The notes under the pieces were generated by a model. The model had not been told where the DNA came from, made no database searches, and saw nothing but the letters and a program-made list of their open reading frames with translations. Shown piece after piece: positions 25,444 through 34,566 of a DNA stretch of 64,000 nucleotides; the first letter of the stretch is position 1; each line of letters starts with the position of its first letter. The stretch is from Flavobacteriaceae bacterium (GTDB taxonomy: Bacteria > Bacteroidota > Bacteroidia > Flavobacteriales > Flavobacteriaceae), in contig JABAZC010000071.1 of assembly GCA_018608625.1 (NCBI GenBank), forward strand, positions 62,001 to 126,000, given 5' to 3'. Position numbers and translations under genes: made by a program.

Positions 25444-26517
25444 TTGTTAATGCTCGTTACAACCCAATATACGGACGTTGTACTTGCTCAATGTGAAGAG
25501 GTCACAATTGATAGTTTATCTAATCCTGGACCATTTGAGGTACAAACACTCAATGAGTCTGATGGAATTCGAAATGGACCTGACTATTTTGGAGCCACTA
25601 TCTACTACCCTATAAATGCCAGCCCACCATTTGCAAGTATTGCAATTGTTCCTGGTTTCATATCAGGCCCTTCAACTGTAGCAGAATGGGGAGTGTTTTA
25701 TGCCTCACACGGAATAGTAACTATTATTGTAGGAACAAACAGTCTTTATGATTTCCCAGAAGCCCGAGCCTATGCCTTATTGGATGCTCTAGAAACTATT
25801 AGAATAGAAAATAGCAGAGCGAATTCACCACTAGAAAACGCTCTTAATTTAGATCAATTAGCCGTCAGTGGGTGGTCCATGGGTGGTGGTGGTGCTCAAA
25901 GAGCAGCGGTCCTAGATAATAGAATTTCTGGAGTTATCGCATTGTGTCCTTGGTTAACAAACACTAATCTAAACCACGAAAGCTCCGTATTAATTTTTAG
26001 TGGCGAAAACGACACTACTGCCCCTGCTGAATTACATGCAGACATTCATTATAATTCCACACCAAACGAAAATAACAAACTCCTTTTCGAAATTGAAAAT
26101 GGAAATCATTCTGTGGCTAACTCTCCAAATGGAGGTAATGGTATCATTGGAAAAATAGCACTTTCATGGCTAAAACTATATGTAGAGCATAATGACTGCT
26201 ATTGTCCATTACTCACAGAAAATCTTTTAGAAAACCCAGCTGAGGCCTCTAGGGTTGAAGACAATTTTGAATGTGAACTACTTGGAATTAATACGACACA
26301 ACTGTCTATTAAAGTGTATCCAAACCCCACAAATAACCTAATTAACTTAAAAATAAATGAGAACGTTGACTACGAACTTATTTCTCCTCTAGGTCAGCGC
26401 ATATTTAAAGGCACTCTTAGAGGCTTAAACAAACAAATTAACTTATCCCAACTCGACCAGGGATTGTATTACTTATGTATGAATAATCAAACAATTAAAG
26501 TAATAAAGCAAAATTAA
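25444..26517 (+). CDS. Secreted PETase/cutinase-like alpha/beta-hydrolase with type IX sorting tail
   Basis: Numbered from TTG 25444 (357 residues), the protein has the polyester-hydrolase core: AIVPGF (F72 in the oxyanion position), nucleophile S145 in GWSMGGGG, CPW (W170), D190 in SGENDTTAP, H222 in NGNHSVAN. Trp before the nucleophile and Ser after the histidine are the combination known from Ideonella PETase. The PETase-specific second disulfide is absent. Residues about 285-357 form a Por-type sorting domain (VYPNPTNN; LGQRIFKG; GLYYL). The signal peptide lacks a good start: the frame is open back to 25408 and encodes a basic KKILVACLL stretch, but no ATG precedes it. Confidence 0.85.
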   Translation: MLMLVTTQYTDVVLAQCEEVTIDSLSNPGPFEVQTLNESDGIRNGPDYFGATIYYPINASPPFASIAIVPGFISGPSTVAEWGVFYASHGIVTIIVGTNSLYDFPEARAYALLDALETIRIENSRANSPLENALNLDQLAVSGWSMGGGGAQRAAVLDNRISGVIALCPWLTNTNLNHESSVLIFSGENDTTAPAELHADIHYNSTPNENNKLLFEIENGNHSVANSPNGGNGIIGKIALSWLKLYVEHNDCYCPLLTENLLENPAEASRVEDNFECELLGINTTQLSIKVYPNPTNNLINLKINENVDYELISPLGQRIFKGTLRGLNKQINLSQLDQGLYYLCMNNQTIKVIKQN

Positions 26518-26543
26518 TTAGTTGGGTGTTTAATTTTATTAAT

Positions 26544-26553
26544 AGAGCGCTCT
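26544..26553. other. 10-bp perfect palindrome upstream of the amidohydrolase genes
   Basis: AGAGCGCTCT stands out as GC-rich within AT-rich non-coding sequence, 27 bases after the PETase-like gene and 90 bases before the amidohydrolase gene. It has no loop, so it is not a terminator; it could be a protein-binding site or chance. Confidence 0.25.
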
Positions 26554-26642
26554 TTGTTTGTCTCAATTTTAAAAATATATTAATTATAGTTTTTCATTTA
26601 AAGTTTATACCTAAATTTATAAACTATCTATAATTATATATT

Positions 26643-29621
26643 ATGTTAAAAAAACTTTTATCTATTAGTGTGTTTTTTGTTGCTCTTTCGTTGTCAGCAC
26701 AAGATTATTTCCCAAAGAACGATGGCGTGAAATCAAAAAATACAAATTTCACAGCTTTAGTTAATGCTAAAATTTTCATCACCCCTACAAATCAGGTTGA
26801 AAATGGAGTTTTACTAATTCAAGAAGGTCGCGTGATTCAAGTAGGAGCAGAAGTTAAACTGCCTCAGAATACCGTAATAATTGATTTAAAAGGAAAATCT
26901 ATATACCCTTCTTTTATAGATATTTATTCTGATTTTGGAATTGCAAAAACCAAACGTAAAAGTGGTGTCTCACGCTCCGCTCAATACGGGCCAAGTCGAG
27001 AAGGTTTTTACTGGAATGATCACGTACGTCCGGAACAAAATGCAATCGACCAGTTTAAATATGATGACAAAACTGCTAAAAGCTTATTAGAAGCAGGTTT
27101 TGGAGTGGTCAACACCCACATTCAAGACGGAATTGTACGTGGAACAGGTGCCTTAATTGCTTTAGATTCAAAAGGGTCTGATTCGCAGCGCATCTTGTCT
27201 GACCAGTCGGTACAGTACACATCCTTTTCAAAAAGTGTGCTTTCTCAACAATCATATCCATCTTCTATTATGGGTGCAATGGCTTTATTAAGACAACTTA
27301 ATCACGATTCAGAATGGTACAAAAAAGGGAACATTCCAACTAAAGACCGCTCTATAGAAGCCTTTAATCAACATAAAAAAAAGGTACAGATTTTTGAGGC
27401 TGGTAGCAGAGCAAATGCCCTGAGAGCTGATGCCGTAGGAGACGACTTTGGAGTTCAGTATGTTATTTTGGGTGGTGGTGATGAGTACGAACGTATCAAC
27501 GATATCAAAAACACACAAGCTACGTTTATCCTCCCTTTAAACTTTCCAAAAGCTTATAATGTTGAAGATTCTTTTTTAACAAATTCGTTGGAGTTGGAGG
27601 CGATGAAAGAATGGAACCAACGACCTGGAAATCCCGTGGCTTTAGATTTATCTGGAGTGTCGTTTGCATTTACAACAAAGGGATTAAAATCTATGAAAGA
27701 CTTTAAGACTAACCTATTGAAATCCATTGAGTATGGATTGGACAAGGTCACTGCTCTAGAAGCCTTAACCTCACAGCCTTCGAAAATTTTAGGAAACTCA
27801 AAACTTGGTAATTTAAATATTGATAGCTACGCAAATTTCTTAATTACTTCAGGAGATATATTTGAAGCTGAAACAACCCTTTATGAAAATTGGGTTAATG
27901 GTTCAAGAACGATCATTACCCCTCTTTCCAAAACTGATCTTAGAGGAGACTACTATTTTTCAATAAATAAAGACTCCTATAAACTAAAAATCAGTGGTAC
28001 ATTAATTAAACTTAAATCAGAAGTGACATCAGATTCATTGAAATTAAGTAGTAGTTTAAACTATAAGAATGATTGGATGCATTTAATGTTTTCATCTAAA
28101 GACACTACAAATCAAGAATTTATAAGATTGAATGCTAAAATTTTATCAACTATAAAATCGATAAAAGGAAAAGCAACCTTAGTGGACGGCTCTACCCCTA
28201 ATGTAGAACTGAAAAAAGTAGTAGACACGAGCAAAACATCAAAACCAGAGATGAAGAAGAAAGAGCTTCCTTTTCCAGTCATAGTCCCTGTTAGTTATCC
28301 AAATGGTGCCTATGGGTTTTCAAAACTCCCAGAAGCAGAGACACTCTTATTTAAAAATGCAACGGTTTGGACCAATGAGTCCGAAGGTATTCTAGAGGCT
28401 ACAGATGTATTAGTTCATAATGGTTTAATTTCAAAAATTGGGAAAAATATTAAAAGTAAAAAAGCAGTAGTAATCGATGCAACTGGAAAGCATTTAACAA
28501 CTGGAATTGTAGATGAACATTCGCACATAGCGGCTGCTAGTATTAATGAAGGAGGTCAAAATTCTTCAGCAGAAGTAAGTATTGAAGATGTAATTGACGC
28601 TGATGACATTGATATTTATCGAAATTTAGCAGGCGGCGTAACTTCAATTCAGATTTTACATGGTTCTGCCAATCCTATCGGAGGTCGCTCCGCTATTATT
28701 AAGTTAAAATGGGGGGCGTCGGCAAAAGAATTGATTTATAATGAAAGTCCTAAGTTTATAAAGTTTGCTTTGGGAGAAAACGTAAAACAATCTAATTGGG
28801 GCAGCTACAGTAGGTTTCCACAAACGCGAATGGGAGTTGAACAACTTTACATTGATTATTTTACAAGAGCAAAAGCATATGATGCCAAACAAAAAAGTGG
28901 AAAACCGTACCGCAAAGATGTTGAAATGCAGGTTCTTGCTCAAATTCTTAATAAAGAACGCTTTATTAGTTGCCACTCCTATATACAAAGCGAAATTAAT
29001 ATGCTAATAAAAGTCGCTGAAAAATTTGATTTCAACATTAATACCTTCACACATATTTTGGAAGGCTACAAAGTAGCTGATAAGATGAAAGCTCACGGAG
29101 TTGGCGCCTCAACTTTTAGTGATTGGTGGGCCTATAAATTCGAAGTGAATGATGCAATTCCCTACAATGCGTCGATATTAAACGCTATGGGCGTTGTAAC
29201 CGCTATCAATAGTGATGATGCCGAAATGTCTCGACGCCTTAACCAAGAAGCTGCGAAGGCCGTAAAATATGGCGGCACCTCTGAACAAGACGCCTGGAAA
29301 ATGGTCACACTTAACCCTGCAAAACTACTTCATATCGACCATCGTGTGGGTAGTATTAAGGTAGGGAAAGATGCCGATCTTGTACTTTGGAGCCATCACC
29401 CATTATCAATTTATGCGAAAGCTGAAAAAACACTAATTGAAGGTGCGACCTATTTTGATAGTGAACGGGATCAAAAGATAAGAACTTCTATTCAGTCTGA
29501 AAGAAACATACTCATAGAAATGATGTTAAAAGAAAAAAATAAAGGTATGAAAACACAGCCAATTAAGAAAAAAGATAAACAGTTACTTCACTGTGATTCT
29601 ATGCATTTTAATCAACTATAA
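26643..29621 (+). CDS. Exported two-module amidohydrolase-family protein
   Basis: The 992-residue product has a signal peptide (ending LSLSAQ) and two amidohydrolase-type modules. The N-terminal one (residues about 30-430) has the entry strands and the 'YPSFIDIYSDFG' position where the metal-binding HxH should be, but no histidines, so it is probably inactive. The C-terminal module has an intact HxH (H626, H628 in DEHSH), further histidines (SCHSY; THILEG) and the aspartate in INSDDAEM, resembling imidazolonepropionase/prolidase-type enzymes. The substrate is unknown; peptides or cyclic amides are likely for the family. It lies 11 bases before a second amidohydrolase-like gene. Confidence 0.85.
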   Translation: MLKKLLSISVFFVALSLSAQDYFPKNDGVKSKNTNFTALVNAKIFITPTNQVENGVLLIQEGRVIQVGAEVKLPQNTVIIDLKGKSIYPSFIDIYSDFGIAKTKRKSGVSRSAQYGPSREGFYWNDHVRPEQNAIDQFKYDDKTAKSLLEAGFGVVNTHIQDGIVRGTGALIALDSKGSDSQRILSDQSVQYTSFSKSVLSQQSYPSSIMGAMALLRQLNHDSEWYKKGNIPTKDRSIEAFNQHKKKVQIFEAGSRANALRADAVGDDFGVQYVILGGGDEYERINDIKNTQATFILPLNFPKAYNVEDSFLTNSLELEAMKEWNQRPGNPVALDLSGVSFAFTTKGLKSMKDFKTNLLKSIEYGLDKVTALEALTSQPSKILGNSKLGNLNIDSYANFLITSGDIFEAETTLYENWVNGSRTIITPLSKTDLRGDYYFSINKDSYKLKISGTLIKLKSEVTSDSLKLSSSLNYKNDWMHLMFSSKDTTNQEFIRLNAKILSTIKSIKGKATLVDGSTPNVELKKVVDTSKTSKPEMKKKELPFPVIVPVSYPNGAYGFSKLPEAETLLFKNATVWTNESEGILEATDVLVHNGLISKIGKNIKSKKAVVIDATGKHLTTGIVDEHSHIAAASINEGGQNSSAEVSIEDVIDADDIDIYRNLAGGVTSIQILHGSANPIGGRSAIIKLKWGASAKELIYNESPKFIKFALGENVKQSNWGSYSRFPQTRMGVEQLYIDYFTRAKAYDAKQKSGKPYRKDVEMQVLAQILNKERFISCHSYIQSEINMLIKVAEKFDFNINTFTHILEGYKVADKMKAHGVGASTFSDWWAYKFEVNDAIPYNASILNAMGVVTAINSDDAEMSRRLNQEAAKAVKYGGTSEQDAWKMVTLNPAKLLHIDHRVGSIKVGKDADLVLWSHHPLSIYAKAEKTLIEGATYFDSERDQKIRTSIQSERNILIEMMLKEKNKGMKTQPIKKKDKQLLHCDSMHFNQL

Positions 29622-29632
29622 ACACAACAACT

Positions 29633-30931
29633 ATGAAACTTATAAAATTAATATCTGTTATAACTGTTTGTGTGACTATATCAAATGCACAACAAACGCC
29701 AGGAGATCAACAATCAAAATCAGTTGCTATTATTGGTGCCACCGCACATATTGGAAATGGAAACGTCGTAGAAAATAGCCTCGTTCTTTTTAACAATGGA
29801 ATTATTCAAAATGTTTCTGTATACAATGGAAGTGAAGATCTGACAAAGATGGATGTTATTAAGGCCTCTGGGCAACATATCTATCCTGGGTTTATCGTTC
29901 CTAACTCCACATTGGGATTAATCGAAATTGATGCCGTAAGAGCCTCTGATGACGACGAAGAAATCGGAACATGGAACCCACACATTCGGAGTCTAATTGC
30001 TTACAATGCAGAATCTAAAGTGGTTGAGAGCATGCGACCAAACGGAGTGCTTTTAGCACAAATAACACCCAGAGGTGGACGTATCTCCGGGACGTCATCT
30101 GTGGTCCAATTAGATGCTTGGAACTGGGAAGATGCAGTGGTTAGAGAAAATGGTGGCATTCATCTAAATTGGCCTAACACATTAACTCGTGGGCGTCGTT
30201 GGCTAGGAGAAGATTCTGGACTGAAAAGCAATCCAAAATATAGCATTCAAACTACAGAAATAGAGGCTTACTTTAAGCATTCCAAAGCAAATTCAAAAAG
30301 CAGTAGAGGGACTCAAAACCTTCCTCTAAATGCTATGAAAGGTTTATTTAACAACTCAAAAACACTTTTTATTCATGTGAATGATGAAAAAGGAATCTGG
30401 GATGCTGTTGAATTTTCAAAAAAACAGGGCATTACAAAAGTAGTCATTGTTGGAGGCTATGAAACGTATAAGCTAGGTACATATTTGAAAGAAAATAATG
30501 TATCGGTGCTTCTGCAACGTGTGCACTCTAGACCTACTAATGACGATCATGATTACGACCTTCCATTTAAAATGGCAAAGCTATTGGTAGATGAAGGAGT
30601 TAATGTAGGCTTGGAAACGAGTGGTGACATGGAGCGCATGAATTCTAGAAACTTACCCTTTTATGCGGGTACAACAGTAGCGCACGGACTTTCAAAAGAA
30701 CAGGCACTTCAGTTAATTACTTTAAATACTGCAAAAATATTAGGAATTGATGCTAAATATGGATCTTTGGAAGTTGGTAAAAGCGCGACCTTATTTATAA
30801 GTAAAGGTGATGCGTTAGACATGCGAACAAACCAGCTGACTCAAGCTTTTATTGACGGTCGAAACATCAGTTTAGAAAGTCATCAAACTGAGTTATGGAA
30901 ACGCTACTCAAAAAAATACAGCACGAACTAA
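29633..30931 (+). CDS. Exported amidohydrolase-like protein lacking the HxH metal motif
   Basis: The 432-residue protein has a signal peptide (TISNAQ) and the typical amidohydrolase beginning (GATAHIGNGNVVENSLVLF) and ending (ITLNTAKILGIDAKYGSLEVGKSATLF). At the HxH position it reads PGFIVPNSTLGL, without histidine, so it probably cannot bind the usual binuclear metal site. It follows the 992-residue gene by 11 bases. The pair is a frequent flavobacterial arrangement; this protein may be a partner subunit or pseudoenzyme of its neighbour, which is inference. Confidence 0.8.
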   Translation: MKLIKLISVITVCVTISNAQQTPGDQQSKSVAIIGATAHIGNGNVVENSLVLFNNGIIQNVSVYNGSEDLTKMDVIKASGQHIYPGFIVPNSTLGLIEIDAVRASDDDEEIGTWNPHIRSLIAYNAESKVVESMRPNGVLLAQITPRGGRISGTSSVVQLDAWNWEDAVVRENGGIHLNWPNTLTRGRRWLGEDSGLKSNPKYSIQTTEIEAYFKHSKANSKSSRGTQNLPLNAMKGLFNNSKTLFIHVNDEKGIWDAVEFSKKQGITKVVIVGGYETYKLGTYLKENNVSVLLQRVHSRPTNDDHDYDLPFKMAKLLVDEGVNVGLETSGDMERMNSRNLPFYAGTTVAHGLSKEQALQLITLNTAKILGIDAKYGSLEVGKSATLFISKGDALDMRTNQLTQAFIDGRNISLESHQTELWKRYSKKYSTN

Positions 30932-30971
30932 TTAATGAAATTAATAAGAAGTAAACACTTAATTTAGTGGC

Positions 30972-31769
30972 ATGGTAAAAACAATCAGTAGTCTTCAAAA
31001 TCCATTTATAAAACAATTAGTTCAGCTTAAAGAAAAGTCTAAATTAAGAAAACAAACGGGCTTGTTTATCATAGAAGGCAAGCGTGAAGTATCGTTAGCT
31101 ATCAAAGGGAGTTATAGGCTAGAAACGCTCTACTACTATGCGGACTTATTTTCTGCTGCTGAAGCTGCTGCTCTTGAACCCTATGGAATAGATATTATTG
31201 AGATTTCAAAGGCTGTGTATGAAAAGGTAGCACACAGAGAAACAACTGAAGGAGTAATTGCAGTTGCAAAGGCCAATGACCTGAGCTTGGATAGCTTAAA
31301 AATAACATCTGAAAACCCATTAATATTAGTCGCTGAATCACCTGAAAAACCTGGGAATATTGGAGCGTTATTACGCACCGCTGATGCTGCTAATATTGAT
31401 GCTGTTATTATTGCCAATCCATTAACAGATCTCTACAATCCAAATATTATAAGATCAAGTGTTGGCGGAGTCTTTACCGTACCTATAGCTACAGGAACAA
31501 CTTCCGAAGTGATTGCGTACTTAAAACGTAATAATATTGCTATCTACCCTGCAATACTTCAAGAATCTGTAGCGTATGACTCTATAGATTTTAAAACTCC
31601 TTCTGCAATAGTCATAGGGACTGAATCTACTGGACTTACAGAAAAATGGCTTAAAGACTCTACAACAAAAATCCAAATTCCTATGGAAGGAAAATTAGAT
31701 TCTATGAACTTATCGGTTGCCGCAGGAATTCTCATATTTGAAGCTAAAAGGCAACGGAAACTTATCTAA
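30972..31769 (+). CDS. SpoU/TrmH-family RNA 2'-O-ribose methyltransferase
   Basis: The 265-residue protein has the N-terminal substrate-binding part (SSLQNPFIKQLVQL; FIIEGKREV) and the knotted SPOUT methyltransferase motifs: PGNIGALLRTADA (motif 1), IVIGTESTGL (motif 2) and IPMEGKLDSMNLSVA (motif 3), which forms the SAM-binding trefoil knot. It methylates a ribose in rRNA or tRNA; RlmB and TrmH-like members cannot be separated by reading alone. It lies 40 bases after the amidohydrolase pair with no obvious shared role. Confidence 0.92.
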   Translation: MVKTISSLQNPFIKQLVQLKEKSKLRKQTGLFIIEGKREVSLAIKGSYRLETLYYYADLFSAAEAAALEPYGIDIIEISKAVYEKVAHRETTEGVIAVAKANDLSLDSLKITSENPLILVAESPEKPGNIGALLRTADAANIDAVIIANPLTDLYNPNIIRSSVGGVFTVPIATGTTSEVIAYLKRNNIAIYPAILQESVAYDSIDFKTPSAIVIGTESTGLTEKWLKDSTTKIQIPMEGKLDSMNLSVAAGILIFEAKRQRKLI

Positions 31770-31821
31770 AAATAAGTTCCATTAATTGTTTAAATATTTT
31801 GTGTAAAAACTAAGTATTGTT

Positions 31822-31853
31822 ATTGCGTGTTTCGTTTGATTGTAGTAATTTTA
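31822..31853 (+). promoter_or_regulatory. Putative promoter of the RelA/SpoT gene
   Basis: ATTG (31822-31825), 20-base spacer, then TAATTTTA (31846-31853), each with one mismatch to TTTG and TAnnTTTG. The -7 element ends 4 bases before ATG 31858, again leaving essentially no leader. Confidence 0.4.
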
Positions 31854-31857
31854 GATA

Positions 31858-34074
31858 ATGACAGAGGATGAAATTGCAACTGAAAATGCGGCTATAGCAA
31901 AAGACTACAAAGAACTACTAAAAATCAGTTACAGAACTCTCTCTGCAAAAGACAAAAAGCTAATAAGAAAAGCATTTGAAGTTGCTCTGGATGCTCATTC
32001 AAACCAACGCCGTAAATCTGGAGAAGCCTATATTTTTCATCCAATTGCAGTTGCAAAAATAGTAGCTTCAGAAATAGGTCTTGATGCGAATTCCATTGCT
32101 GCTGCCCTGCTTCACGACGTTGTGGAAGATTGTGCACGCTACACCATAGATGACATTCAACAACTATTTGGTGAAACTGTTGCAAGAATTGTGAACGGCT
32201 TAACTAAAATCTCAAACATAAAAAAAGACTTGAATGTCTCGATGCAGGCCGAGAATTTTAGACGAATGCTTCTAACCCTCCATGATGACATCCGCGTTAT
32301 TATTATTAAGATTGCCGATAGACTTCACAACATGCAAACTATTCATTCGATGCGTGAAGATAAGCAACTAAAAATCGCTTCTGAAACATTATACATTTAT
32401 GCACCTCTTGCCCATAAAATAGGCTTATATAATATCAAAACAGAACTTGAAGACTTAGCTTTAAAATATACAGAGCCAGAGATTTATAACGGGATTTTAA
32501 ACAAATTAAAAGAAAGCAAAGAAGAACAAGATCTTTACATAAAAGATATTAATAAGATTCTCAAAAAGGCTCTCAATAAAGAGAAATTAAAGTATGAAAT
32601 CAAAGGTAGACCAAAATCAATTTTCTCAATTCGAAGAAAAATAAGAAACCAAGGCGTTTCTTTTGAAGAAGTCTATGATAAATTTGCAGTAAGAATTATC
32701 TATAAATCAGAACTAAAAGAGGAGAAATTTTTAGCTTGGAAAATTTATTCTATTGTTACTGACCACTTTCGCCCCAACCCAATTCGATTACGAGACTGGA
32801 TATCAGCGCCAAAATCTACGGGCTATGAAGCTCTACATATCACAGTTATGGGGCCTAAAGGTCGCTGGGTAGAAGTTCAGATTAGAAGCGAACGAATGAA
32901 TGAAATTGCAGAAAAGGGGTATGCAGCGCATTACAAGTATAAAGAGGGTGAAAAAGAACAGGATGAAAATTTAGAGAGTTGGATTGGAAAACTTCAAGAA
33001 GTAATTGAGAATCCAGATTCGAATGCAGTAGAGTTTGTAGAGCAGTTTAAACTTAATCTTTATGCTAAAGAAATATTTGTATTTACCCCCAATGGTGATT
33101 TAAAATCACTGCCGACAGCCGCTACTCCTTTAGATTTCTCTTTTAGTATCCATACCGAGATAGGAATGAAAACTAGAGGCGCCAAGGTGAATGGCAAATT
33201 GGTTCCACTAAACCATATCTTACAAAGTGGTGATCAAGTAGATATTATTACTTCCGAAAATGCCAAACCAACGTCCAACTGGCTAGATTACGTTACAACA
33301 ACACGCGCTAAAAGTAAGATAAAATCCTCACTCAAAGAAGAAAAGAAAACCATTGCTGAAGATGGAAAAGAGATATTAAGACGAAAGCTTAAGCAACTGA
33401 AAATTTCTTTAAATGAAAAATCAATCAATGAACTTGTAAACTATTTTAATCTAAATACAAGTTTAGATTTGTTTTATAGAATTGGCATCGGAAGTATCGA
33501 CAATACAATGCTAAAAAGTTATGCCGCTTCCAGAAGTAACGCGCTGGTTAGTTTTATAAAAAATAAAATTACTCGCAACAAAGGAATCCTAAAAGAATCA
33601 GTTGAAAAAGATGAAATCACTTCTAAATACGACATGCTTGTTTTTGGAAAAGAAGAAGAGAAACTTAATTACCTACTTTCTTCTTGTTGCAATCCAATTC
33701 CTGGAGATATGGTTTTTGGGTTTCTTAGTATCAAAGAAGGTATTAAAATTCATAAAAAAGTATGCCCAAATGCGTTAAGTCTTCAATCCAATTATGCCTA
33801 CAGAATAATGTCAGCAAAATGGATAGATTCTTCACAACAAGTATTTAGGGCAGTTGTTAAGCTAACAGGAATAGACAGACTAGGTTTAGTAAACTCTATA
33901 ACCAAAGTGGTTTCTGAAAATATGAACGTAAATATTAAAAGTATAAAATTTGATACTGATAGTGGAATCTTTAATGGGGAAATTAGTGTAGAAGTCAACA
34001 ATAATAACTTTGTTGAAAAGCTCATGGAGCGCCTGCAAAAAATAAATGGTATCGAAAAAGTGTTTAGAATCTAA
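31858..34074 (+). CDS. Bifunctional (p)ppGpp synthetase/hydrolase, RelA/SpoT family
   Basis: The 738-residue protein has the full long-RSH layout. The N-terminal hydrolase domain carries the HD motif in ALLHDVVED (H86-D87). The synthetase domain has RPKSIFSIRRK and EVQIRSERMNEIAEKGYAAHYKYK. A TGS domain follows (EIFVFTPNGDLKSLPTAATPLDF), then the zinc-finger-like SSCCNPIPGD region and a C-terminal ACT domain. Both catalytic centres look intact, so it should make and degrade (p)ppGpp. It is the only RSH in the window and is followed by a Fur-family gene 25 bases downstream. Confidence 0.95.
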   Translation: MTEDEIATENAAIAKDYKELLKISYRTLSAKDKKLIRKAFEVALDAHSNQRRKSGEAYIFHPIAVAKIVASEIGLDANSIAAALLHDVVEDCARYTIDDIQQLFGETVARIVNGLTKISNIKKDLNVSMQAENFRRMLLTLHDDIRVIIIKIADRLHNMQTIHSMREDKQLKIASETLYIYAPLAHKIGLYNIKTELEDLALKYTEPEIYNGILNKLKESKEEQDLYIKDINKILKKALNKEKLKYEIKGRPKSIFSIRRKIRNQGVSFEEVYDKFAVRIIYKSELKEEKFLAWKIYSIVTDHFRPNPIRLRDWISAPKSTGYEALHITVMGPKGRWVEVQIRSERMNEIAEKGYAAHYKYKEGEKEQDENLESWIGKLQEVIENPDSNAVEFVEQFKLNLYAKEIFVFTPNGDLKSLPTAATPLDFSFSIHTEIGMKTRGAKVNGKLVPLNHILQSGDQVDIITSENAKPTSNWLDYVTTTRAKSKIKSSLKEEKKTIAEDGKEILRRKLKQLKISLNEKSINELVNYFNLNTSLDLFYRIGIGSIDNTMLKSYAASRSNALVSFIKNKITRNKGILKESVEKDEITSKYDMLVFGKEEEKLNYLLSSCCNPIPGDMVFGFLSIKEGIKIHKKVCPNALSLQSNYAYRIMSAKWIDSSQQVFRAVVKLTGIDRLGLVNSITKVVSENMNVNIKSIKFDTDSGIFNGEISVEVNNNNFVEKLMERLQKINGIEKVFRI

Positions 34075-34083
34075 AAATTAGTT

Positions 34084-34091
34084 TAAATTTG
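34084..34091 (+). promoter_or_regulatory. -7 promoter element for the fur-purA pair
   Basis: TAAATTTG is a perfect -7 element between the RelA/SpoT stop codon and the Fur-family ATG at 34100; TTTA at 34063-34066, 17 bases upstream, could serve as -33 box inside the end of the RelA/SpoT gene. Any transcript would have a leader of only a few bases. Confidence 0.45.
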
Positions 34092-34099
34092 AAGTTCTT

Positions 34100-34561
34100 A
34101 TGAGTATAAAACCAAAAAATAACAATCAGGAAATTGTAAAAAATGAGTTTACTAAATTTCTTGGCGAAAATGGTCATCGTAAAACCCCAGAGCGTTTTGC
34201 TATTCTTCAAGAAATTTATGATAACGAGGATCACTTTGATATAGAATCTCTTTACATCAAAATGAAAAACAAAAACTACCGTGTTTCAAGGGCAACTTTA
34301 TACAATACTATTGAACTACTTTTAGAATGTGCATTGGTAAGAAGACATCAATTTGGTCAAAATCAAGCTCAATATGAGAAGTCATACTTTGACAAACAAC
34401 ACGATCACATTATTTTAACTGATACTGGTGAAGTATTTGAGTTTTGTGATCCAAGAATTTTATCGATACAAAAAACAATCGAGGAAGTATTTGACATAAA
34501 TATTGACAAACACTCTTTATACTTTTATGGAACAAAAAGAAATACTAAAATTAACGATTAA
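34100..34561 (+). CDS. Fur-family transcriptional regulator
   Basis: The 153-residue protein has the Fur winged-helix domain ([30 protein letters not shown]) and the dimerisation part with HDHIIL and the E(V)FEFCDP segment providing metal ligands. A CxxC structural zinc site near the C-terminus is not evident. Whether it responds to iron, zinc or peroxide cannot be decided from sequence. It is followed by purA after 5 bases; the pairing of a Fur homologue with purA recurs in Bacteroidota. It has its own -7 element. Confidence 0.9.
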   Translation: MSIKPKNNNQEIVKNEFTKFLGENGHRKTPERFAILQEIYDNEDHFDIESLYIKMKNKNYRVSRATLYNTIELLLECALVRRHQFGQNQAQYEKSYFDKQHDHIILTDTGEVFEFCDPRILSIQKTIEEVFDINIDKHSLYFYGTKRNTKIND

Positions 34562-34566
34562 ATAGC

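Noticed and set aside
24224..26517. The two neighbouring secreted hydrolases as recent duplicates
   Set aside because: Their active-site motifs differ (HGGG and GSSAG against GWSMGGGG) and only one has a type IX tail, so they belong to different families.
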